This document shows positions 1 to 8,546 of a stretch of DNA of 37,318 nucleotides, one piece after another. A program made the position numbers and the translations under genes. The notes under the pieces were generated by a model. That model ran no database searches. It was not told the DNA's origin and saw only the letters and a list, made by a program, of their open reading frames with translations. Source of the DNA: Coriobacteriaceae bacterium (GTDB taxonomy: Bacteria; Actinomycetota; Coriobacteriia; Coriobacteriales; Coriobacteriaceae); contig JAUNDT010000003.1 in the NCBI GenBank assembly GCA_030525945.1, positions 1 to 37,318 of the forward strand. Reading direction: 5' to 3'. The stretch's first letter is position 1. Each line of letters begins with the position of its first letter.

Positions 1-58
1 CGTGGGAGAGCAGGGCGCCGCTGACCGGTGGACGGCTCCCGCCCGAGCTCGTTACTAA
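1..58 (+). CDS. 3' end of an unidentified upstream gene (partial)
   Basis: In the frame beginning at base 2 there are 18 sense codons followed by TAA at 56-58. A strong intrinsic terminator starts 12 bases later, the usual spacing for the end of a rightward gene. The other two forward frames either stop at 22-24 or run through the terminator. The 18 residues (ending in ARARY) are too few to identify the product. It belongs to whatever gene lies upstream of coaE. Confidence 0.4.
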   Translation, partial: VGEQGAADRWTAPARARY

Positions 59-70
59 GCGAGAAGACGA

Positions 71-97
71 AGGGCGCCTATTCGGGCGCCCTTTTCT
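71..97 (+). terminator. Intrinsic terminator upstream of coaE
   Basis: An 8-bp perfect GC-rich stem (71-78 pairing with 85-92) with a six-base loop is followed by a T-rich run (TTTTCTCT). It ends the transcript of the gene whose stop is probably at 56-58. Confidence 0.85.
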
Positions 98-318
98 CTA
101 TGGGTCGCCATTTTGTTCGCTTTGTTTTCGAGCTGTCGGTGGGGTGTCCTGGACTTCATTGGCTTAATCTTTGGGAGCGGCGCCCTGGTCTCGGAAGCTT
201 ATTCAAGATTCGTTTCCTTCACCTTGCGCCTGCTTACTTGGCAGTGCTGCCATCATGCCACCGACCACCAGTTCTTTCGTTTTCTTCCGGTTGCTACAAT
301 CTCCTTTGAGGTGAGGTT
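98..318 (+). promoter_or_regulatory. Intergenic region with possible coaE promoter
   Basis: There is no convincing gene in this more AT-rich stretch; the open frames through it overlap the terminator and lack ribosome binding sites. A TACAAT at 295-300 resembles a -10 box, but no clear -35 lies upstream of it. A start there would leave a leader of only about a dozen bases before the coaE ATG. A GAGGTGAG ribosome binding site lies at 308-315. Confidence 0.35.
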
Positions 319-951
319 ATGCGGACTGTTTTTCTGATTGGTAATCTAGCTTCAGGCAAATCAACCGCCGCCCGCTATCTAGCAAGCAAGGGCGCTCGCC
401 ATATTGATTTGGATGATATGGCCAAGTCACTGTATGTTCCAGGATCTGAGCTCGTGGAGGCACTTGCCCAAGAATTCGGATGTCAGATTCTCGATGAGGC
501 CGGTGGTGTCCGTTTTGGTGAGCTCGCGCGTCGAGCCTTTGTCACGTCTGAATCGACCCAGCGTCTCAATGACATCGTTCATCCCGTAGTCAGACAGCGC
601 CTGTCGGATATGCTCATGCCTGTTCAGTGCTGCTCGACGGTCGTTCCTCAGTTTCCCTTGACTGTCGTTGAGGTGTCGGTGCCTTCGGCATGTTCGGATA
701 TGTTCCCGCTGGGCGATGACGTTATTGCTATTTACGCGCCGCTGGAGGCACGTCGTGAACGTGCCATCGCTCGTGGTATGGCTCCGGATGATTTCGAAGC
801 GCGCGCTGCCGTTCAGCCTGACGACGAGAAGATCTGCGATTTTGCCACTGTTGTTATAGATAACTCGGCGGCGGATGACTCACTTTTCCGTTCGTTGGAT
901 GCGTATCTCATTGAGCACGCTATTGATTTCTCCAACTGCGAGGCCGAGTAA
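319..951 (+). CDS. coaE: Dephospho-CoA kinase
   Basis: This enzyme phosphorylates the 3'-hydroxyl of dephospho-CoA with ATP, the last step of coenzyme A synthesis, in the cytosol. The 210-residue length is normal for the family. A P-loop GNLASGKST lies at residues 8-16. It is followed by the acidic DLDD segment (30-33) that corresponds to the CoaE DAD motif, and by HPVV at 88-91, the usual HP motif of the CoA domain. The ATG at 319 follows GAGGTGAG at a good distance. Its TAA overlaps the next gene's ATG by one base (TAATG), so the two are translationally coupled, and uvrB follows. Codon use is looser and more AT-rich than in later genes. Identification is from motifs and size and is firm. 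Confidence 0.93.
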   Translation: MRTVFLIGNLASGKSTAARYLASKGARHIDLDDMAKSLYVPGSELVEALAQEFGCQILDEAGGVRFGELARRAFVTSESTQRLNDIVHPVVRQRLSDMLMPVQCCSTVVPQFPLTVVEVSVPSACSDMFPLGDDVIAIYAPLEARRERAIARGMAPDDFEARAAVQPDDEKICDFATVVIDNSAADDSLFRSLDAYLIEHAIDFSNCEAE

Positions 952-1541
952 TGGGTGGCAGGGGAAGCGTGCGGCTGTTTGCGTGGTATCGAACGATTCC
1001 GCTCATCATCGTTGCTGTGTTCGGTTTGATCTCCTTTGTCTACAGTTTTGCGCCCTCCTTGCTGTTCAAGGCGGTGTATCCGCTTTCCTATGAGGAGGAA
1101 ATCTCCGACTCGTCGGTGCGGCATGGCGTCGACCCCTATCTTGTCGCTGCCGTTATTCAGGCAGAATCAAGCTGGAAGCCCGATGCCTCCTCCCATAAGG
1201 GCGCTCAGGGTCTCATGCAGCTCATGCCCGAGACGGCCGATGACATGGTCCGCAAGGGCCTGGTTGACGGCAGCATCTATGATTCCGGCAATCTCTCAGA
1301 CCCCGCGACTAATATCGAATTCGGCTGCGCGTATCTCTCGTATCTTCTCGAGTATTTCAACGGCGTCACGGATAATGCGATTGCCGCATACAACGCCGGT
1401 ATGGGTAACGTCGATGACTGGACACAGCAGGACAGCATCTTGCATAATGCCATCACCTTTCCTGAGACTCAGGCGTATTTGGTGCGTGTGAATATGGCTC
1501 AGGGACGGTATCGTGAGCTGTATCCACAGGCATTCGTGTAG
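951..1541 (+). CDS. Membrane-anchored lytic transglycosylase, SLT/GH23 family
   Basis: This is a predicted peptidoglycan lytic transglycosylase that cleaves the MurNAc-GlcNAc bond and leaves a 1,6-anhydro-MurNAc end. The 196-residue protein has a basic N-terminus and one hydrophobic segment (about residues 16-34) acting as signal anchor, so the catalytic domain should lie outside the membrane. The SLT fold begins near residue 57. It carries the AESSW motif with the likely catalytic Glu72, [12 protein letters not shown] at 84-95, and [10 protein letters not shown] towards the end. It starts on the last base of coaE and lies 20 bases upstream of uvrB. The wall role is unrelated to its operon partners, so the grouping looks like shared transcription only. 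The specific family member is not assigned. Confidence 0.9.
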   Translation: MGGRGSVRLFAWYRTIPLIIVAVFGLISFVYSFAPSLLFKAVYPLSYEEEISDSSVRHGVDPYLVAAVIQAESSWKPDASSHKGAQGLMQLMPETADDMVRKGLVDGSIYDSGNLSDPATNIEFGCAYLSYLLEYFNGVTDNAIAAYNAGMGNVDDWTQQDSILHNAITFPETQAYLVRVNMAQGRYRELYPQAFV

Positions 1542-1561
1542 AAGAGAGGCGGCGGTGTTCT

Positions 1562-3799
1562 ATGGCCGAGTTTGAGGTCGAGCGCGTTGGCGGAGAGCTC
1601 AAGCGCTTCGGTGTATCGGGTAAGGATGCCGCGTTTGAGGTTGTTTCGCCCTTTGAGCCTTCGGGGGATCAGCCTGAGGCGATCGCGTCTCTCGTTCAGG
1701 GCGTACGCGACGGTGACCGATACCAAGTCCTGCTCGGCGTGACGGGGTCGGGCAAGACCTTCACGATGGCGAAAACCATTGAGGCCCTGGGCAAGCCGAC
1801 GCTCGTTATGGCGCCCAACAAGACGCTGGCCGCGCAGCTTGCGAGCGAGTTGAAGGAATTCTTCCCGAATAACGCGGTCGTGTACTTTGTTTCCTACTAC
1901 GACTATTATCAGCCGGAAGCCTACGTTCCCTCGAGCGATACGTATATCGAGAAGGACTCATCCATCAACGAAGAGGTTGAGATGCTTCGGCATCAGGCGA
2001 CCGCCTCGCTGCTTTCGCGCCGCGATGTGATCGTTGTCGCGTCGGTATCGTGTATTTACGGTATCGGCTCTCCCGAGGATTACGCGGGTCTGGCTCCTAA
2101 CGTTGATAAAAAGGATCCGCTTGAGCGCGACGAGTTCATCCATGCCCTGATTGACATCCAATACGACCGCAATGACTACGACCTTGCGCGCGGGACCTTC
2201 CGCGTGCGCGGGGATGTTGTGGATGTGTATCCGCCGTATGCGGAGCATCCGCTGCGCTTTGAGTTCTTTGGTGATGAGGTTGAGCTCATTGCCGAGATCG
2301 ATGAAGTGACGGGCGAGATCCTGCGCGAGTTCGATGCCATTCCCGTGTGGCCGGCGTCTCACTACGTAACAGAAAAGCCCAAGGTGACGGCCGCGCTCAA
2401 ATCGATTGAAGAAGAGCTTGAGACACGTGTGGGCGAGCTCAAGGCTAACGATAAGCTCCTAGAGGCACAGCGCCTGGAACAGCGGACGAGCTACGACCTC
2501 GAGATGCTCGAGACCATGGGGTTCACCACCGGCATCGAGAACTACTCGCGCCATCTCGACGGCCGCAAGCCAGGAGAGCCGCCGTTCACGCTCATTGATT
2601 ATTTCCCCAAGGACATGCTCTGCATCATCGATGAGAGCCATGTGACCGTGCCGCAGATTCGCGGCATGCACGAGGGCGACCGCTCCCGCAAGGTGACGTT
2701 GGTGGAGCACGGCTTTCGCCTGCCGTCGGCGCTGGACAATCGCCCGCTGCGCTTTGACGAGTTTGAGGCGAGGATTCCGCAATTCATCTACGTGAGCGCT
2801 ACCCCGGGTGACTACGAGATGCGGGTGAGTCAAAACGACGTCGAGCAGATCATTCGCCCCACGGGTCTTCTTGACCCCAAGATCGACGTGCGTCCGGTGC
2901 GCGGGCAGATCGACGACCTCATCGACGAGATTCGCGAGCGCGTGGCCAAGAAGGAGCGCGTGCTCGTGACGACGCTCACCAAGCGCATGGCGGAGGATCT
3001 GACCGACCATCTGCTCGATGCGGGCATTCGCGTCAATTACATGCACTCGGACACCGCCACGATGGACCGCGTCGAGATTCTGCGGAGCCTGCGACAGGGC
3101 AAGATCGACGTGCTGGTGGGCATCAATCTCCTGCGCGAGGGTCTGGACCTGCCCGAGGTGTCGCTTGTCGCCATTCTGGACGCCGACAAAGAGGGCTTCT
3201 TGCGCAATCGTCGTTCGCTCATTCAGACGATTGGCCGCGCCGCGCGCAACGCCGAGGGTGAGGTCATCATGTACGCCGATACGGTGACCGATTCGATGCG
3301 GCAGGCGATTGACGAGACGAGCCGGCGCCGCGCGATTCAGATGGAATTCAACGAGGCGCACGGCATTACCCCGCGAACGGTGCATAAGGCGATCAGCGAC
3401 ATTTCGAGCTTCATCGCCGAGGCGGAGGAGAACGTGGGTTCGAAAGACCGCTCGCGGGGCGATTCGCTCGGCCATGGCGCGTTCTTCTCACCTGCGGGCT
3501 CTGAGGGCACGGCGCCGGATGCTGGGGACGAAGCGGGGCGTTTGGCGGAGGAGCTCTCCGAGCTGCCTGCCGAAGAGCTGGGCAACGTGATCTCTTCGCT
3601 CGAGGACGACATGCGCGCCGCGTCCGAGGCGATGGACTTCGAGGAAGCCGCCCGCTTGCGTGACCTGGCGGTGCGTCTCAAGTCGCTTACCGAGGGGTCG
3701 AGCGAGGATGAGGTTATTGAGGCGCTGCGTAAGAACGCGCGCAAGGGATCCGTTTTTGCGCCGGGCCGCAAGCGGCAGGGCGCTCGCTTTAAGCACTAA
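1562..3799 (+). CDS. uvrB: UvrABC excinuclease subunit B
   Basis: UvrB is the central helicase-like subunit of nucleotide excision repair. It takes damaged DNA from UvrA and recruits UvrC for the 3' cut. Visible motifs are the Walker A GVTGSGKT (59-66), the Tyr-rich beta-hairpin [10 protein letters not shown] that clamps DNA, DESH of motif II, SATPG, and the C-terminal helicase block with [12 protein letters not shown] and [13 protein letters not shown] domain for UvrC contact lies near the end ([10 protein letters not shown]). The 745 residues include about 25 extra at the N-terminus before the usual FEPSGDQP start. The ATG at 1562 has an AGAGAGG-type binding site upstream. It is the third gene of the coaE operon and ends at TAA 3797-3799 without an obvious terminator. 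Confidence 0.97.
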   Translation: MAEFEVERVGGELKRFGVSGKDAAFEVVSPFEPSGDQPEAIASLVQGVRDGDRYQVLLGVTGSGKTFTMAKTIEALGKPTLVMAPNKTLAAQLASELKEFFPNNAVVYFVSYYDYYQPEAYVPSSDTYIEKDSSINEEVEMLRHQATASLLSRRDVIVVASVSCIYGIGSPEDYAGLAPNVDKKDPLERDEFIHALIDIQYDRNDYDLARGTFRVRGDVVDVYPPYAEHPLRFEFFGDEVELIAEIDEVTGEILREFDAIPVWPASHYVTEKPKVTAALKSIEEELETRVGELKANDKLLEAQRLEQRTSYDLEMLETMGFTTGIENYSRHLDGRKPGEPPFTLIDYFPKDMLCIIDESHVTVPQIRGMHEGDRSRKVTLVEHGFRLPSALDNRPLRFDEFEARIPQFIYVSATPGDYEMRVSQNDVEQIIRPTGLLDPKIDVRPVRGQIDDLIDEIRERVAKKERVLVTTLTKRMAEDLTDHLLDAGIRVNYMHSDTATMDRVEILRSLRQGKIDVLVGINLLREGLDLPEVSLVAILDADKEGFLRNRRSLIQTIGRAARNAEGEVIMYADTVTDSMRQAIDETSRRRAIQMEFNEAHGITPRTVHKAISDISSFIAEAEENVGSKDRSRGDSLGHGAFFSPAGSEGTAPDAGDEAGRLAEELSELPAEELGNVISSLEDDMRAASEAMDFEEAARLRDLAVRLKSLTEGSSEDEVIEALRKNARKGSVFAPGRKRQGARFKH

Positions 3800-3834
3800 G
3801 CTCGCTTGGGGGAGGGCGTATTGGAGCCGGATGA

Positions 3835-3840
3835 TATACT
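3835..3840 (+). promoter_or_regulatory. -10 box for the small membrane protein
   Basis: TATACT lies 35 bases before the GTG start at 3876. No good -35 hexamer is seen at the usual spacing. It overlaps an in-frame ATG at 3831 that would otherwise extend the gene, which argues against that upstream start. Confidence 0.55.
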
Positions 3841-3875
3841 CAGAGCGACAAGCAAAGCATGAAACGGGGGATGCT

Positions 3876-4442
3876 GTGACCGATTTCGATATGGTATTTC
3901 GCCGCGTGAAGGGACTGGCCTGGCCTCACGTGTGCATGGCGGCCGCATGCTTCATAGCGGGCTTCGTGCTGTTCACAGCGCCCCTGTGGGGCTACGACGA
4001 TGCCATGCGCGTGATGTGGGCGATCTCCTGGCTGGGGATCTTTGCGGGCGCAAGTTCGGTAATTGCCTCGTTTGCAACGAAGGCGCCTCAATCGCTGCGG
4101 GCGCTCGAGCCTGTGATTGGTGCGCTCATGCTCGCCTGCGGCTTATGGACGCTGTATTTTCCCGTTGCCGTCGAGGGGCTGAACGTCGTATTGTTCGGCG
4201 TTGCCTGTTTGATGGCGTTCTATCTCATGGGCACGGCTTGGGAGATGGAGCGCCGCGGCGTGGGCCGCTGGCCCGTGCAGCTCCTTGATGGCATTGCGGT
4301 GCTCGGTTGCGCCTTTTTCGGGCTTTTTGGACTTGCCGGCGCGGCGGGCCTGTGCAAGGTGTTCGCTTTGAGTCTCTATGTGGCGGCGTGGGGCTTTGTG
4401 TATGCCTGTACGGCGCTTTCGATTGAGGCTGAAGCAAGGTAG
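3876..4442 (+). CDS. Six-helix integral membrane protein, HdeD/DUF308-like
   Basis: The 188-residue protein consists almost wholly of about six hydrophobic helices separated by short polar loops. The spacing and composition recall the HdeD/DUF308 group of small membrane proteins, whose function is poorly known, but no diagnostic motif is visible and the family call is tentative. I chose GTG 3876 because CGGGGGA sits just upstream and a TATACT -10 box covers the in-frame ATG at 3831. It follows uvrB by 76 bases with its own promoter, and faces the convergent FAD-enzyme operon across a hairpin terminator. No substrate or partner can be proposed. Confidence 0.65.
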   Translation: MTDFDMVFRRVKGLAWPHVCMAAACFIAGFVLFTAPLWGYDDAMRVMWAISWLGIFAGASSVIASFATKAPQSLRALEPVIGALMLACGLWTLYFPVAVEGLNVVLFGVACLMAFYLMGTAWEMERRGVGRWPVQLLDGIAVLGCAFFGLFGLAGAAGLCKVFALSLYVAAWGFVYACTALSIEAEAR

Positions 4443-4464
4443 AAAACAGCGTGCATTAAACGAG

Positions 4465-4510
4465 ACCCCCGGCTGTTCCGATGAGATCCATTGGGGCAGC
4501 CGGGGGTTTG
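4465..4510. terminator. Bidirectional hairpin between convergent genes
   Basis: An 11-bp perfect stem (4465-4475 with 4497-4507) encloses a 21-base loop. On the plus strand a short TTT follows. The minus strand has an equally short T-rich tail. It separates the membrane protein (stop at 4442) from the leftward FAD enzyme (stop at 4530), so it can serve both transcripts. Confidence 0.75.
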
Positions 4511-4529
4511 CTGTGATATGGGCACGCGT

Positions 4530-6179
4530 CTACGTGAGCGACGCGATGAGAGCCTGGGCGCACCGGATGCCGTCGGCGGCGGCGCTCATGATGCCGCCGG
4601 CATATCCGGCGCCCTCTCCGCAGGGAATGAGGCCCGGCGTGCTATCGGACATGCAGGTGGCGCGGTCGCGCACGATGGTGATCGGTGAACTCGAACGTGT
4701 TTCGACGGCCGTGAGGACCGCATCGGGATCGTCGTAGCCGCGAATCTTGCGCGCGAGAAGCGGAATGCCCGCGCGCAGCGTCTCGATAACATGGGCGGGC
4801 AGCACCTCGTCGATGGCCGTCCAGGTAACGCCACGCGGATAGGTGGGCGCAACGCGCCCTGGGCCCGTGCTCGGCTGTTTGCTCAGGAAGTCGCCGATGA
4901 GTTGTGCCGGAGCCTTGAACGCGCCTCCGCCGAGTGCGAAAGCGGCCTTTTCGCAGGATCGCTGCAGGCGAATACCCTCAAGCGGATCGGTTCCGGGAAG
5001 GTCGTCTTCGGTGATGTTGACGAGAAGCGCGGCGTTCGCGTTCGCGCCCGCCCGGGAGTTGAGACTAGCGCCGTTCGTAACCACACCGCCCGGTTCGGAT
5101 GCCGCGGCAACGACCTCGCCTCCCGGGCACATGCAAAAGGAGAAGAGGCTTCTGCCGTTTGGCAGATGGGCAACGAGGCTGTAGGGGGCGGCACCGAGCG
5201 CGGGGTGGCCGGCGGCGGTTCCGTAGAGCGCGGCGTCGATATCGGATTGCAGGTGTTCGATGCGCACGCCCATGGCGAAGGTCTTGCGCCGCAGCGCGAT
5301 TCCACGCGTGTGGAGAAGCTCGAAGACGTCGCGTGCCGAATGGCCGCATGCGAGAATCACGCGGTCGGCGGGAATCTCTACTTCCCGCCCATCGCTGAGC
5401 GTGCGGACGGCTTGAATGGCGCCCTGAGCATCGCATGCAACATCGACGAGGCGCGTGCGGTACTGAACTTCGCCGCCAAGCGAGCGAATCCGATCGACAA
5501 GGTTGGTGACGACATCGGGAAGGATATCGGAGCCCACATGCGGCTTGGCGTCCCAGAGGATGTCGCGTGGAGCACCCGCCTCAACAAGGGTTTTCAGCAC
5601 GAGACGATGCAGCGGGTTTTTGGTGCCCGTGTTGAGCTTGCCATCGGAGAACGTGCCGGCGCCCCCGAGCCCGAACTGGATATTGCTGGAAGGGTCAAGC
5701 TCGCCTGTTGCGTTGAAGTGGGATACGGCGGCGGAGCGCCTGGTGGCGTCGTCGCCCAGCTCGATGAGCAGGGGCTTGAGTCCCGCCTCCGCGAGTGTGA
5801 GCGCCGCGAACAGGCCGGCGCACCCGGCACCCACGACGATCGGGCGCGGATGGGGCGCGGGCAAAGCAGATGCGCAGGGCGAAGGGAAGTCGGGTTCGGA
5901 GGGGTCGATCGCGCGGACGCGTCTGCAGTCGCGAGGATGGACACGTTCGAGCAGCTCGAGCTCGTCGACGTCGTTGGAGAACTCAAAACGAACGCTCAGC
6001 ATGAAGCGAACATTGGACTTCTTGCGCGCGTCGATGGACTTACGGCGCAGCTCGCAATGGGTGATGAGCGAGTTTGGGATATCGAGGAGCCTGCATGCCT
6101 CGCGCGTGCCGGCGTCCAGACAGCCCTGCTCGGTAGCGCCCTGCTTGAGCGAACAGGGGATTTCAGTTATCTCAAGCAT
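4530..6179 (-). CDS. FAD-dependent dehydrogenase-like protein, COG2509 type
   Basis: A flavoprotein of 549 residues. It has an N-terminal domain of roughly 100 residues containing paired basic/hydrophobic strands (VRFEFSND region), then a Rossmann FAD site GAGCAG at 107-112. This is followed by the GGAGTFSDGKL block typical of the uncharacterised FAD-dependent dehydrogenases related to COG2509. I chose ATG 6179 rather than the upstream ATG at 6248 because GAAAGGAAC precedes it and the upstream extension would run deep inside the previous gene. Its first eight bases (ATGCTTGA) overlap the end of the HI0933-like gene. The substrate is unknown. Co-transcription with an Fe-S carrier suggests redox or cofactor chemistry, but that is only inference. 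Confidence 0.82.
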   Translation of the reverse strand: MLEITEIPCSLKQGATEQGCLDAGTREACRLLDIPNSLITHCELRRKSIDARKKSNVRFMLSVRFEFSNDVDELELLERVHPRDCRRVRAIDPSEPDFPSPCASALPAPHPRPIVVGAGCAGLFAALTLAEAGLKPLLIELGDDATRRSAAVSHFNATGELDPSSNIQFGLGGAGTFSDGKLNTGTKNPLHRLVLKTLVEAGAPRDILWDAKPHVGSDILPDVVTNLVDRIRSLGGEVQYRTRLVDVACDAQGAIQAVRTLSDGREVEIPADRVILACGHSARDVFELLHTRGIALRRKTFAMGVRIEHLQSDIDAALYGTAAGHPALGAAPYSLVAHLPNGRSLFSFCMCPGGEVVAAASEPGGVVTNGASLNSRAGANANAALLVNITEDDLPGTDPLEGIRLQRSCEKAAFALGGGAFKAPAQLIGDFLSKQPSTGPGRVAPTYPRGVTWTAIDEVLPAHVIETLRAGIPLLARKIRGYDDPDAVLTAVETRSSSPITIVRDRATCMSDSTPGLIPCGEGAGYAGGIMSAAADGIRCAQALIASLT

Positions 6180-7494
6180 GTAGTTCCTTTCGGGAGTGCG
6201 CGGCGGCGTACGATCCGGCTCGCATGCCGGAAAGCCATGCCCATGCAAGGTTGAATCCGCCGCAGTCCGCGTCCATGTCGAGCGCTTCGCCGCAGGCGAA
6301 AAGTCCGGCTTGAGAGGCTGAGGCGGTGCTCGGGTTCAGACTGAGTGTGTCGAGGTCAATGATGCTAAACGGTATCCCGCCCTGGCGGACTTGGGCTTGC
6401 GCGGGCTCGGCGGTTCCCTGCACCGCCAGGGGGATGCGGTGCAAAAGCCCCGCGGCTGTGGCAAGTTGGTCGGAAGACGCGGAGACGGCCCTCGTTACGA
6501 GTTCACCCAGGCGCCGCGCGAGGATGCCGTCAAACCAGGTGCCGCTGCGCGAGAACGACCCGATCGCCTGCTCTCGCGTGCGCAGGAGACTTTCAAGGTT
6601 GGCGGCGTTGAGATGTGGGAACAGGTCAAGCTCGATGGTGTCGCCCGCTTCGATGCGGCGGGAGAGATTGAAAGCGGCGATTCCGGAGATGCCGTAGCGC
6701 CTGAAGAGCACCTCGCCCTGCTCGTATGCGATGGCGGCGCCGTTGCGCACCAGCGAGGCCATCGCCTCGACGCGCAGGCCATCGAGGTATTCGAGCGTGT
6801 TCTCGCCGTGAGAGGCCATGTCGAGAGCCGGGGTAAGTTCGCAGGCAATGGGGCAGAGCAGGGGCCGTTCTTCGAGATGGGGCAGTAAGAACACGCGGCA
6901 TACTTCCTCAACGTGCCCTCCCACGGCGAGCACCACGCTCGCCGCATGGAGACGACTGTCTGCAAGCGCTACGGAGGCCAGCGCCTTGCGCGCGTTGCGT
7001 ACACGGGCCTTTTCGTCGTGCCCGCGCTTGTAGGCGAGGGGGGAGGCGGGCGCGCTCACGGTGAGTTCCCAGATGCCCGTCTGCCTGGCATCCGTTACGC
7101 GTGAGCAGGTGAGGATGTCAATGCCGAGGCGGCTGCACGCGGCGAGGAGCACATCGCGCACCGATTCGGCGCGCCGCGTGATGGGGTACAGGCGTCCCTC
7201 GCCCTCTTGGGCGAGCTCGAGTCCCAGGCTGGTGAAAAACGCTGCGATGTCATGCTCCGGATGCGCGCCGAAAAGCTCTTCCGCCACATCTGGGTGGCGG
7301 TAGTGACGCGGACGGAGCGCGTTGTTCGAGATATTGCAGCGGCCGTTGCCCGTGGCGAGAAGTGCCAGCCCGGCTTCGACATCGCGTTCGATAACGCAGG
7401 TGCGCGCGCCCGCTCGGGCCGCGGTGATGGCGGCGGCGAGGCCCGATGCCCCGCCGCCGATGACGGCGACGTCGTAGGACGCGATGGCGGGCAC
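6172..7494 (-). CDS. HI0933/YhiN-family FAD-dependent oxidoreductase
   Basis: This is a 440-residue flavoprotein with the dinucleotide-binding motif GGGASG (13-18) near the N-terminus. The family signature TGNGRCN lies at 48-54 and is typical of the HI0933-like (BaiN/YhiN) proteins. C-terminal GxxF/CGE and GGFNLAWAW motifs close the FAD site. Members have been proposed to reduce diverse substrates, including bile acid intermediates in gut bacteria, but the family is broad and no reaction can be assigned here. The start is GTG 7494, which shares a base with the mrp stop (TAGTG) and is preceded by GAGGAGG. The 3' end overlaps the next FAD gene by eight bases, so the three genes form one tightly coupled operon. 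Confidence 0.85.
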   Translation of the reverse strand: MPAIASYDVAVIGGGASGLAAAITAARAGARTCVIERDVEAGLALLATGNGRCNISNNALRPRHYRHPDVAEELFGAHPEHDIAAFFTSLGLELAQEGEGRLYPITRRAESVRDVLLAACSRLGIDILTCSRVTDARQTGIWELTVSAPASPLAYKRGHDEKARVRNARKALASVALADSRLHAASVVLAVGGHVEEVCRVFLLPHLEERPLLCPIACELTPALDMASHGENTLEYLDGLRVEAMASLVRNGAAIAYEQGEVLFRRYGISGIAAFNLSRRIEAGDTIELDLFPHLNAANLESLLRTREQAIGSFSRSGTWFDGILARRLGELVTRAVSASSDQLATAAGLLHRIPLAVQGTAEPAQAQVRQGGIPFSIIDLDTLSLNPSTASASQAGLFACGEALDMDADCGGFNLAWAWLSGMRAGSYAAAHSRKELHA

Positions 7495-8327
7495 TAGGCC
7501 TCCTCGCCGGCGTCATGCTCCGGCACGGCCATGACCTTGGAAAGCGCATCGGGCAAAAGGCCTGCGGGCAGGTCGGTCTCGATGGAGCCGGCGTCGCATG
7601 CCGCTGCGAAAGCGGGGTTGATGGGCAGGCGGCCGAGGATGTCCAGGTTGTACTGCTCGGCTACCTCATCGAGCTTGCTCGGACCGAAGACCTCGATCTT
7701 CTTGCCGCAGTCGGGGCACTCGACATACGCCATGTTCTCCACGATGCCGAGCACGGGGATGTTCATCTTTTCGGCCATGTTCACGGCCTTGGCGACGATC
7801 ATGGAGACCAGGTCCTGCGGGCTCGTAACGATGACGATGCCGTCGACGGGCAGGGACTGGAATACCGTGAGGGCGACATCGGCGGTGCCGGGGGGCATGT
7901 CGACCAGCAGGTAGTCGAGCGGGCCCCAGCTCGTCTCGCTCCAGAACTGGCGGATGGCGCCGGCGATCACCGGGCCGCGCCACAGCACGGGGTCGGTCTC
8001 GTTCTTGAGCAGGAGATTGCTCGACATGACCTTGACGCCGTGCTCGGAGATCTCGGGCAGCAGCAGGTTGCCCAGGCCCATGGCGTGACGGCCGCCCATG
8101 CCGAACATCTTGGGGATGGAGGGGCCGGTGATGTCGGCGTCGAGGATGCCGACCTTGTTCCCTGCGCGCGCCAGCTCGACGGCGAGCGACCCGGTGACGA
8201 GGGACTTGCCCACGCCGCCCTTACCGGAGAGGACGGCGACGACGCGCTTGACCTCGGAGAGGTTGTTCTCTTCAAACTCCTGCGGTGCGGTTTGTCCGCC
8301 TGCCACGGTTGCGTGTTCGCAGCTCAT
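7494..8327 (-). CDS. mrp: Mrp/NBP35-family iron-sulfur cluster carrier ATPase
   Basis: A 277-residue P-loop protein of the MinD/Mrp class that binds and hands on 4Fe-4S clusters in the cytosol. The deviant Walker A GKGGVGKS is at residues 35-42, ILDADITGPS follows, and a C-x2-C pair (Cys204 and Cys207) provides the cluster-bridging cysteines at the dimer interface. An additional Cys3 lies near the N-terminus. The ATG at 8327 follows AAAGGAAG. It leads a leftward operon with two FAD enzymes. The stop TAG overlaps the next GTG by one base. A TACAAT box upstream on the minus strand is a likely -10. Confidence 0.92.
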   Translation of the reverse strand: MSCEHATVAGGQTAPQEFEENNLSEVKRVVAVLSGKGGVGKSLVTGSLAVELARAGNKVGILDADITGPSIPKMFGMGGRHAMGLGNLLLPEISEHGVKVMSSNLLLKNETDPVLWRGPVIAGAIRQFWSETSWGPLDYLLVDMPPGTADVALTVFQSLPVDGIVIVTSPQDLVSMIVAKAVNMAEKMNIPVLGIVENMAYVECPDCGKKIEVFGPSKLDEVAEQYNLDILGRLPINPAFAAACDAGSIETDLPAGLLPDALSKVMAVPEHDAGEEA

Positions 8328-8363
8328 GTGCGCTTCCTTTCGTTGCGTCTATGCATGGGGTTC

Positions 8364-8369
8364 ATTGTA
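8364..8369 (-). promoter_or_regulatory. -10 box for the mrp operon
   Basis: Read on the minus strand, GGGTACAATG contains a TACAAT hexamer 37 bases upstream of the mrp ATG. No -35 consensus is evident at 17 bases. The rest of the 8328-8546 gap between the divergent genes holds no gene I can support. Confidence 0.45.
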
Positions 8370-8546
8370 CCCGTCTGGGCGCGGGGCGCAGTGATGCCGC
8401 ACGCGTGACGTTGGCGTTTTATTGACAAGTGGGTATTCCCCGTGGTGAGGTTGACCGCATGAGCGGTGCGTGACACGCTTATAAATTCATATGTGATAGA
8501 TTCCGTCGTTCGATGTGACGGCGGCATACGATATTCGAGGGCGCTC

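Noticed and set aside
28..309. A 93-codon open frame ahead of coaE
   Set aside because: It runs through the terminator at 71-97, lacks a ribosome binding site and shows no family pattern.
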